Positions 53,381-61,413 of a DNA stretch of 64,000 nucleotides are shown here, piece by piece. Source of the stretch: Tritrichomonas musculus (lineage: Eukaryota; Parabasalia; Tritrichomonadida; Tritrichomonadidae). A program made the translations under genes and the position numbers. A model generated the notes under the pieces. The model ran no database searches, was not told the origin of the DNA, and saw only the letters and a program-made list of their open reading frames with translations. Within the stretch, counting starts at the first letter, position 1; the number at the start of each line of letters is the position of its first letter. The stretch lies in contig JAPFFF010000010.1 in the NCBI GenBank assembly GCA_039105265.1, positions 5,456,001 through 5,520,000 of the forward strand, read 5' to 3'.

Positions 53381-53995
53381 TTGAGTGTTCAAGATTCTTC
53401 TTCTCCAGCAGAATACAAAGTCGTCATGCTTGGCGACAGTGGCGTTGGTAAAACATCTCTCATTGACAAGTTCTTTTTAGGTGTTTTTGAAAATACCGTA
53501 GCATCAACAGTTGGCGCAGCTTACATCAAATCCCCAATTCAGCTTGAAAATCAAAAAGTTATATTAAGCATATGGGATACAGCTGGCCAAGAAAGATTTC
53601 AATCTCTTATACCGCTTTATATGCGAAATGCTCGAGCATTAGTTTTTGTTTTCGATGTTACAGCTCAAAATTCGTTACAATCGCTAAAACAATTGTATTA
53701 TTCACTAAGCGATCAAATCACTAATGATATGGTTAGTATATTATGTTCAAATAAAATTGATTTAGTTGACGAGCTAACATTAGATCTCACAAATTTCAGA
53801 GAATGGGCAAATGAACATCATATGGAATTGGTTAAAACGTCAGCGAAAACAGGCCAAGGTGTAAATGATTTGTTTAAGCAAGTTGCAAACTTAATTATAG
53901 AAAAAGGAGAAACAAGTTCAGATAGAACAAGTTTACTTTTAAAAAATATTGTCAACGATGATCCAAATCAAGGAAAAAGCTCTAATTGTTGCTAA
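53381..53995 (+). CDS. Rab5-like small GTPase, no in-frame ATG at the expected start
   Basis: About 204 residues, the normal Rab length. G1 GDSGVGKT (18-25), effector Thr in STVGAAYI (Rab5-like), G3 WDTAGQE (65-71, catalytic Gln70), G4 NKID (124-127), G5 TSAK (153-156), and a C-terminal double Cys (SNCC) for geranylgeranylation. Rabs of this type work in early endosomal traffic. The frame opens with TTG AGT GTT CAA after TGA at 53375-53377. The first in-frame ATG is codon 16 (53426), inside the first beta strand, so starting there would remove needed sequence. Either TTG initiates, an upstream exon exists, or ATG mutated to TTG here (allele or sequence error). Confidence 0.88.
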   Translation: MSVQDSSSPAEYKVVMLGDSGVGKTSLIDKFFLGVFENTVASTVGAAYIKSPIQLENQKVILSIWDTAGQERFQSLIPLYMRNARALVFVFDVTAQNSLQSLKQLYYSLSDQITNDMVSILCSNKIDLVDELTLDLTNFREWANEHHMELVKTSAKTGQGVNDLFKQVANLIIEKGETSSDRTSLLLKNIVNDDPNQGKSSNCC

Positions 53996-54361
53996 TTTAA
54001 TTTTGTTATTTTATAGTATTCTTTTCTTTATATATATTTGTATCGAATTATTTAAACAAATTGTTCTTATCTCTATTTACCATTTTTACTGAAAGCTTTT
54101 TATTTTCTTCAATTCAATCTGATATTGAACAAATTGAATCTCAAAAATTTATGTACGTATTTGGCCCTTTTTAAAAATTGCCATATCCAAATGTGAAAAG
54201 TTTTTTTTGCAATATTTAACAAAAAATACAAAAATATTTAAATACAATAATATAAAAATCACTTTTATTAATTTTAAATTTTAAATTTCATTGATATCAA
54301 TTTCAAAAATTTCAAAGTGTCATATAATTTTTTGACATAAAAAAGTGGTGCTAGGTTTAAA
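53996..54361. other. Intergenic
   Basis: AT-rich, nothing recognised. TCATATA (mismatch to Inr) lies about 43 nt before the next ATG. Confidence 0.5.
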
Positions 54362-55888
54362 ATGTTAAGTGTTTCAACACCCAATGAGGCTCCAAACTTT
54401 AAATTTGTTTTAAATGGCAAAGAATTTCCAATATGCAAGTTTCAGTTTTGCAGATATTCTGTCCGCTTTCAAAAAGATTCATCACTTTTTAACGCTGATT
54501 CATATTCAATTAACTCTCAAGTTTCTGAACAATCACTCATATCTTTTATTATCTCATGCCAAGGCAAGCCATTTTTGATTTCTACAGAAAATGTTTTAGA
54601 TTTGCAACTTTTAGCTAAAGAATTTGATGTTCCATCAGTTTCTTCAGCAATTCAAAAATACTTTGATGATCATGAAAATGAACTTCTTCTTCAACGCTTA
54701 GAATTCAACGTCCAACACAATAGTGATTATTCCGACTTGATCGAAAAAATTGCTTCACAAATTGACGATTATATAAATTTAGAAAAAATGTATGATTTTC
54801 CCGAGAATATTATCTCTCAAATTTATGCTAGCAAATCAAGAAAAACTGCTAACGAGCATCGCTTGCTCGAATTTGCTAAACAATATGCAGAAAAGAAAGG
54901 AGAATCAACCTCAACATTACTCACATATATTAATTATGACGAATTAACTAGAGAAGAAATTAAAGACCTTTCTGAGAGTTCGTTAATGCCAGACAAAATC
55001 TCAACAAGCTATATTTTCCCATTTTTACTAAAAATGATTGCACAAGCTGAAGAGCAAGAAAATAAAATTAAGCAACTACAAGAAGAGTCCAATCAACTTA
55101 AAAATAACCTGAATACTAGCATTTCAAGTATTCAAGATAATATCAATAATATTCAACAACAAAACAATGACAATCAAACAGAATTAGCTCAAATAAAAGG
55201 CAAATATCAAGAAATTGGTAATTCTTTAGATCAAATCAACCAATCAATTGAAAACAAATCAACTTTACAACAAGCAGATGAAAAAGCATCTAGACTTGTT
55301 GAAAGGATGGATAACATCGAAAAGAAAACACGTTTTGTTTGGGCACAACAAAATCCTCTAAAAGGCGTTTTTTATAATTGGAGAAAAGATCACCAAAAAA
55401 AGAATCCTGTACTAGATAATTTTGTAACCATATTAACACCAAATCAACCTGAAGAACGTTTCAAAGTTTCTAATCTACTGGAATATGAACAACCTCTTTT
55501 AGATGCCTGCTATTATTTAAATCAAAATTTGACCAACGAAGGTCAATGTGATCAAAATTGGATAGATTTTGATTTTGGTGAAAATAATAAATTATCTGCC
55601 TATGCTTTTTCAATAAGAACAAACTCACTTGGTGAAACAATATCTCACCCAAGAACATTTGAACTTCTTGGATCAGATGATCGAAACAACTGGGAACCAA
55701 TTCTCACAATCGAAAATGCAGAATCATTAAATGGAGCAAGAATGGTCGATACATTTTTATGTGAAAATCAAAAACCTTATAGATATTTGAGATATTTACA
55801 ACGCGATACACATTACATGTATAACGATAGATTTGGAATCATTTCATTATCAGCAATTGAATTCTTTGGTGATATAATTTCTAATTAA
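54362..55888 (+). CDS. BTB-like, coiled-coil and discoidin (F5/8-type) protein
   Basis: 508 residues. About 12-105 BTB-like (FKFVLNGKEFPICKFQFCR, then SFIISCQGKPFLISTENVLD). About 110-225 BACK-like helices. About 230-320 coiled coil (EEQENKIKQLQEESNQLKNN). About 330-505 galactose-binding-like/F5-8 type C fold (WIDFDFGENNKLSAYAFSIR, HPRTFELLGSDDRNNWEPIL, YRYLRYLQ...FGIISLSAIEFFGD). The arrangement is like BTBD9-type proteins and is common in trichomonads. Probably an intracellular adaptor; the ligand of the discoidin domain is unknown. Related to 50237-51685, with two genes between. Confidence 0.8.
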   Translation: MLSVSTPNEAPNFKFVLNGKEFPICKFQFCRYSVRFQKDSSLFNADSYSINSQVSEQSLISFIISCQGKPFLISTENVLDLQLLAKEFDVPSVSSAIQKYFDDHENELLLQRLEFNVQHNSDYSDLIEKIASQIDDYINLEKMYDFPENIISQIYASKSRKTANEHRLLEFAKQYAEKKGESTSTLLTYINYDELTREEIKDLSESSLMPDKISTSYIFPFLLKMIAQAEEQENKIKQLQEESNQLKNNLNTSISSIQDNINNIQQQNNDNQTELAQIKGKYQEIGNSLDQINQSIENKSTLQQADEKASRLVERMDNIEKKTRFVWAQQNPLKGVFYNWRKDHQKKNPVLDNFVTILTPNQPEERFKVSNLLEYEQPLLDACYYLNQNLTNEGQCDQNWIDFDFGENNKLSAYAFSIRTNSLGETISHPRTFELLGSDDRNNWEPILTIENAESLNGARMVDTFLCENQKPYRYLRYLQRDTHYMYNDRFGIISLSAIEFFGDIISN

Positions 55889-56231
55889 AATAAGACATCT
55901 ATACAATACAGCTTTTTAGCATCTTAAAATGCTGACTTTTTTTGATTTTTTCATTGATTAATTTTTTTTTAATTTTATATCTTTTATTGAATAACCAAAA
56001 AATAGGAGATATTTTGAATAATTTATACAATTTCAATCTGATTCACCAATGAATGCTTGAGCAAACCTAATTATTATTATCATTATGATCATTTTCTAAT
56101 TAGTGATTAAAATATTTAGTAATTTTTAAAAAGAATATGTTTATTAATACAATAATGGTATTCTCATTTAGATAAAAATGGATTGAGGAAAAACGTCGTT
56201 TATTTTCATGAACGTTAAAATTCCCAGTAGT
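55889..56231. other. Intergenic before GAPDH
   Basis: AT-rich. Contains an upstream in-frame ATG at 56208 that lies before the Inr and is therefore probably not transcribed. Confidence 0.5.
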
Positions 56232-56238
56232 TCACTTC
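56232..56238 (+). promoter_or_regulatory. Inr TCACTTC of GAPDH
   Basis: Perfect TCAYTWY match; predicted +1 A at 56234 lies 13 nt before ATG 56247. This places the upstream ATG at 56208 outside the transcript. Confidence 0.8.
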
Positions 56239-56246
56239 ACTTAAAT

Positions 56247-57332
56247 ATGGTTCTTAAAGTAGCAATCAACGGATTTGGCAGAGTTGGACGCCTTATCTTC
56301 CGTGCTCTTCGTCGATATTATCCCCGAGAAATTGAAGTTGTCGCCGTTCATGACCTCTGTGATATCCATACCAATATTCATTTATTATTTTACGATTCAG
56401 CGCATAAGAAGTTCCCAGAACAAGTAACGATCACTCATGAAGACACTTTCGAAGTTGGAACTGGCTCCCACAAATGGGTTGTCAAAAATTTAACAGGAAA
56501 ATTAGGTCCAAGCGAACTTCCATGGGCAGAATTGGGTGTTGATGTTGTTGTTGAATCAACTGGACTATTCCGCTCACATTCTGTTAAAAAGGAAGATGGA
56601 AGTCTTGAAAAAGATGGATACGATGGACATATTCAAGCAGGAGCCAAAAAAGTTATTCTCTCTGTCAATCCAACTGATAGAATTGAATCTACAATCGTTT
56701 TAGGAGCTAATGATGAAGATTTAACACCAGAGACACAATTCATTTCTATTTCAACTTGCACAACAAATTGTTTGGCACCAGTTCTCAAGATTTTGAATGA
56801 TCATTTCTCAATTAAAGATGGCTTTGTTACAGCTGTTCATTCATACACACCAGATCAAGTTGTTTCTGATGTTATGCATAAGGACATTCGTAGAGCTCGT
56901 GCAGCCGGACAAAACATTATTCCTTCTGTAACAGGAGCAATTCTTGGCGTTAAGAGAGTTGTCAAGAATCTTACAAGAGGATGTTTGAATGGAATTTCAC
57001 TCCGTGTTCCAACAGTTACTGGATCACTTGTTGACATAACAGTTAACACACGCGATGAAGTTACAGTTGAACAAGTCAACGAAGTTTTCAGAGAAGCTTC
57101 ACAAACAAAGGAACTTCATCCATTCGTTGATTACACAGATGAACCAATTGTCAGCTCAGATATCATCGATAATCCACATTCAGCAGTTATCGATACCCTT
57201 TCCACAATGGTTATTAAAAATGAAGATCTTGGTGGAAGCTTAGTTAAAGTTCTTGCTTGGTATGATAATGAATGGATGTATTCCTGCAGATGTGCAGATG
57301 TTGTACACCGTATTTCTCATTTCCTCCAATAA
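56247..57332 (+). CDS. GAPDH: Glyceraldehyde-3-phosphate dehydrogenase
   Basis: 361 residues from the chosen ATG (MVLKVAINGFGRVGR). Catalyses NAD-dependent oxidation and phosphorylation of glyceraldehyde 3-phosphate in cytosolic glycolysis. The NAD-binding GFGRVGR, the active-site ISTCTTNC (Cys171 from this start), His198 in TAVHSYTPDQ, and the C-terminal WYDNEWMYSCR are all present. The insert SVKKEDGSLEKDGYD makes it longer than the typical 335 residues. The frame also contains an upstream ATG (56208, 13 codons earlier), but the Inr at 56232-56238 lies between the two, so the second ATG is preferred. Stop TAAA. Codons are GC-richer than in the neighbours, as expected for a highly expressed gene. 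Confidence 0.97.
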   Translation: MVLKVAINGFGRVGRLIFRALRRYYPREIEVVAVHDLCDIHTNIHLLFYDSAHKKFPEQVTITHEDTFEVGTGSHKWVVKNLTGKLGPSELPWAELGVDVVVESTGLFRSHSVKKEDGSLEKDGYDGHIQAGAKKVILSVNPTDRIESTIVLGANDEDLTPETQFISISTCTTNCLAPVLKILNDHFSIKDGFVTAVHSYTPDQVVSDVMHKDIRRARAAGQNIIPSVTGAILGVKRVVKNLTRGCLNGISLRVPTVTGSLVDITVNTRDEVTVEQVNEVFREASQTKELHPFVDYTDEPIVSSDIIDNPHSAVIDTLSTMVIKNEDLGGSLVKVLAWYDNEWMYSCRCADVVHRISHFLQ

Positions 57333-58584
57333 ATCGTTTGCTAATTAAACTTTTTTTTTCCGCTCCTCTTAATTTTGCTTATTATTCTTTATTATTATCA
57401 TTATATACCTTTTACCAAATACAATACTATATCAGAAATTAAACATAATTTAATGATAATCAAAAAATAAACGGATGAAATTAATTTTAAACGGAATATT
57501 TATATCATCCGTTTATTTTTAATATTGGTGCCGTTTATTTCAAATGATTCACTCATATGCCCGTTTAAAATAATAATTATACCCATTTTAATTTTAATAA
57601 ATTTTCCATTATTTAAAAAAATTAAATTGTAAAATTAGCATTATCATTAAAATTAATCAATTGAAAATAAAATTGAACGATTAACCCAATCTCACTTTAA
57701 TTATTGAAGATCCTATATATCTCATTTGATTTAATTGCAAAATTGCTTTATAATATTGATATTATCATAATTTTATCGTGTAGAATTTATTATTTGAGGA
57801 AACTCGCTCTCAGAAATTTTTTTAGCAAAATTATTTAAAAAAGTAACTCTTTTCTTCTATTATGAGCATGCTAAACCCAATTACTGTTAATTTTATCTGC
57901 AAATTCCTATTACTGAAAGTAATGAAATTCAATACTAATAGCCTGAAATATTATATCTAAACCAATTATTTCCTTTGGCTTCACTATGGACATTCTGATA
58001 AACAAAATGAATTTTTTTTATTGCAATCAATATTTTTGGCATATATAGCACATTGAGATTACAAAATTAAATAATTTTTTTACAAAAGATCTTTTGTATG
58101 CAAAACTTCACATAATATCACTAGATATAAACAATTTATAAATAAAAAACATTAAAAAAAGATTTGATTTTTGTATTCAAATGAACAATAATCATTGAAA
58201 ATTATTCTTATGCTTTTTGATGTTTGGAGCACATTACACCGAAATTTATTCTACTTTAATTTTGGATGGCCATAATAATAAAACACAAAGACAAGTCATT
58301 TTTATTTATTAATTTATTTTTTTATTTTTATTTTTTTCATTTATTTTTATGCCATATAATTATTAATGAATTTAGAAAAAAATATCATCATTGTTTTTTG
58401 AAAAACTGTAATATATTACGATTTTTTATCGATAATTGAATTTTTGAAATAATTGATCAAGGTAAAATAAATCACCTTATCATCTTAAATTTTCATCGTA
58501 TATTTTATATTTTATCTATTTTTTTGATAATCGTTCAAAATTTCATAGAATTCTATGAAAAACCTCAATTTTTTATAAAATTTT
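57333..58584. other. 1.25-kb intergenic with a hairpin downstream of GAPDH
   Basis: AAAATAAACGGATGA / TCATCCGTTTATTTT forms an inverted repeat at about 57464-57524, followed by further CCGTTTA motifs to 57571. It may be a small MITE or a 3' structure. The rest is AT-rich without frames. Confidence 0.55.
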
Positions 58585-60534
58585 ATGTCTATTCCTCTAA
58601 CAATTCCCCACAAAAAAAATCCAAATGGATCAGTACAGCCCTCTCTAGTTATTTTAACAAAAGATGACTTTACTACAAGTTTTCAAAAAAGGAGATTTAA
58701 TCCAGACGAATATATGAATTTATTTGATAAATTTAAAACAAATCCATTTGGTCCAGATTATCTCAATAATTCAAAAGACTCAAGAAACAGAAGTTCGCTA
58801 GGCGATTTTGATTATGATTACGATAGCTCTCCAAATGGTCGAAGAAAAAGAGGCTCAGGCGATTCTCCACATAATAGAGGCGATATAATTGATTTAGCAT
58901 CGTTATCAAGTGATTTTGACATCAATAAAGCACTTGGAGATGAAGGTAGCGTTTTTTCAAGTATGGATTTAGATGGACAATCTACATCAGCTTATTCTTA
59001 TTATCCAGGCGATGAAGAATTATTTAAAAAGCTTCAAAAACAACTCAATTTAAGCGTTTTTGGAGATCTTTTCCCACAACAATTCGATGATATGGAACAA
59101 AGCCAAAAGAGACAACTAGGTAGAATGGCTCGACTTCAAATGACACAAAAAAGAAATTGGTACAATGGAATATGGAAATTATTTGGTCTTTTTGACAAAC
59201 AAAAAAAATCGAAAGATCGACTATGGAATAATTTACGTAAATTTATGAAGATTACAGAAAATGAGAATGATTTTAATGAAGATGAAAGTATTAATGCAAA
59301 TGGAGGTGATGATAAAAATCAGAAAAAAGTTAGGTTTCGAGATGGTATTGAGATTGCAGATTCAGATGATGATTTAAATAAAAATAAGAAAACAGTAAAG
59401 AGACCATGGAGCGAATATGATTACATTACAAACGATACAGTTGCTAAAAGCCTTATGTATTCAGCGAAGAAAGTATTTGAATCATTTTTAATATCAGATA
59501 AATCAGGGTTAAATTTGTCAATGCGAGCGGTAGTTGTTGGTCCACGTAATTCAGGGAAGACATATTATTTACGAGCTCTTTTAATCCACACGTTAAACTA
59601 TTTAATTGAAGGAAGCCAATTTAAATCATTATTTATTGTACCATTTGACCTTTCAAAGGCCAAAATAAAAACAGTTACAGATTTCTACAATTTCATGTCC
59701 AAGACAGTCATAGAGTCACTTTTAGTGCAACGCACAGATCTTCAACTTTTTCAGAACTCACTTCGTAAGGCCTTCTCAAATTTAACGGTCACCTCACATG
59801 TGAAGCGACTTCCAAAACCGATTTCCAGCCAAGACTATCTTCGGCAGTCGATGAAGGAGGTTGATCTCTTACTGCAAAGGATGCATCGCTGCTACAACGA
59901 TCCGGATTTAATTGAGAACTTTATTTCCAACGTGGCGGTTTTGCCAGAGACGATAGGAAACATATTCAATTTTGACAGCACCTTCTGCGTCATCGACCAC
60001 ATCGACCTGCTCGATATTGAGCTGAAAATTAAAGAGAGAAAAAATCAGCCGATACGACTTTTTGAATACATGAAATTCAGTTTGACACAAACTCAATTTT
60101 TGATAAGCTGCGTCGATACATCGAAGCTATACAAGCTGATGGCTCCTCTCAATAATGCATCGGTCGATTTACGATACATCTCTCAAATTATAACCGTTTA
60201 CGATACATGCGACTCAGATCACGAACATGACATGGTAAAGGTCAATTTCGTCGATAACCCAATTAGGTCAACTTTGCCCATAACAATTGACCATTGTGGC
60301 GGTTGTCCACTTTTTGTATGCTCTTACGATGACATTTGCGACACTTACCTGAGGATGAAGAACGACTACCTGCCTCTGGCAATCGGCGAGAAAAATGTCG
60401 AGCTCGTCACTCAGGCAAACGAGCTGATTAAGAAATTGTTCAATTGCAAGACTGTCCCGGAAATAAAGGACGTGACAATGGATGATTACTTTGAAAAGGA
60501 AGAAGAAGAAGAGAAAAATGAGAAAAAAACTTAA
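58585..60534 (+). CDS. P-loop NTPase of unknown function
   Basis: 649 residues. The first 280 are disordered and charged (RRKRGSGDSPHNRGD; acidic ADSDDD). Residues 312-330 hold a Walker A motif (VVVGPRNSGKT, Lys325). 466-477 is a probable Walker B (FCVIDHIDLLD). The tail is strongly acidic (FEKEEEEEKNEKK). The fold resembles AAA+/STAND-type ATPases, but the family is not identified. The 3' half (about 59690-60480) uses GC-richer codons than the 5' half. No transmembrane segment. The start is the first ATG after stops; TCAATTT (one mismatch to Inr) is about 18 nt upstream. Confidence 0.75.
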   Translation: MSIPLTIPHKKNPNGSVQPSLVILTKDDFTTSFQKRRFNPDEYMNLFDKFKTNPFGPDYLNNSKDSRNRSSLGDFDYDYDSSPNGRRKRGSGDSPHNRGDIIDLASLSSDFDINKALGDEGSVFSSMDLDGQSTSAYSYYPGDEELFKKLQKQLNLSVFGDLFPQQFDDMEQSQKRQLGRMARLQMTQKRNWYNGIWKLFGLFDKQKKSKDRLWNNLRKFMKITENENDFNEDESINANGGDDKNQKKVRFRDGIEIADSDDDLNKNKKTVKRPWSEYDYITNDTVAKSLMYSAKKVFESFLISDKSGLNLSMRAVVVGPRNSGKTYYLRALLIHTLNYLIEGSQFKSLFIVPFDLSKAKIKTVTDFYNFMSKTVIESLLVQRTDLQLFQNSLRKAFSNLTVTSHVKRLPKPISSQDYLRQSMKEVDLLLQRMHRCYNDPDLIENFISNVAVLPETIGNIFNFDSTFCVIDHIDLLDIELKIKERKNQPIRLFEYMKFSLTQTQFLISCVDTSKLYKLMAPLNNASVDLRYISQIITVYDTCDSDHEHDMVKVNFVDNPIRSTLPITIDHCGGCPLFVCSYDDICDTYLRMKNDYLPLAIGEKNVELVTQANELIKKLFNCKTVPEIKDVTMDDYFEKEEEEEKNEKKT

Positions 60535-61413
60535 AAATACTGTTTTTATTTTGTTTGTTTAAAATAATTTTGAATTCGATTTAATTTTTTTTTTATATTT
60601 ATAGTATACAGCGCGTGAGTGAGAGTTGCTGAAAGAGAATGTGACGGATTCACAAAAAGAGTTAAAGAAAATAAGTAAAAAAGCTTTTTACTAAAAAAAC
60701 AAAGTTTTAAAACTTTAAATTGAATTTAAATTTAGCCAAATATTATGAAAAAGATGATCGTCTTTTTTTTTTTTTTTTTTGGTTTACAAAATTGATAATT
60801 CTAAGTAACTATTATTAATTTGAAGTTTAAATAATTAGAATATTATGAACAACGTACATACAATAAATGCAAGAAAACAATAAGTATGAAAATATATAAT
60901 TTTATCTTTTTTATTTGAGGAAATACAATGATTAATGCAGACAATTACTTGATTTATTCATTCTAAAATATTTGATTTATTCACTCTAAAATGTTTGATC
61001 CCAAATCCCAAATTTTAATGTTTTAATTTCAATTTTTGCAATTTTTATCATCCGTATCAGTTGGATAGTCCAGCCCATTTCCAACCACAAACAAATATTA
61101 GTTGCATATACGATTTTCAACAGCATCCAAATCAACTTTTTGAATGAAGCATTGAAAATTAAATAAGAATATCTTATGCTCTAAAAGAAAAAATACAATA
61201 AATATATTAATTTTAAGTTTAATATAATTAAATTAATGTTAATTTATTTAAAGTGCGTCTGGCCACATCATTTTGTTTGACTTTTCCTTCAAATTGTATT
61301 ATTTTGGGACCGCACATTTTTGAGTGATTATTTGATACCAAAGTTTTTATTCATTTAAACGATATCAAAAACGTGAGTATGAATAAAAAAAATTAAAATT
61401 TGTTAATTATTCA
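60535..61413. other. Convergent intergenic region
   Basis: About 880 bp between tail-to-tail genes. It holds an 18-nt T run at about 60763-60780 and a repeated ATTTATTCA(T/C)TCTAAAAT at about 60953 and 60973. No gene is supported. Confidence 0.5.

Noticed and set aside
35000-60000. Functional cluster of trafficking genes (WDR11, HEATR5-like, COMMD, Rab)
   Set aside because: Unrelated genes are interspersed, transcription is monocistronic in this lineage, and some assignments are tentative; chance proximity is the simpler reading.
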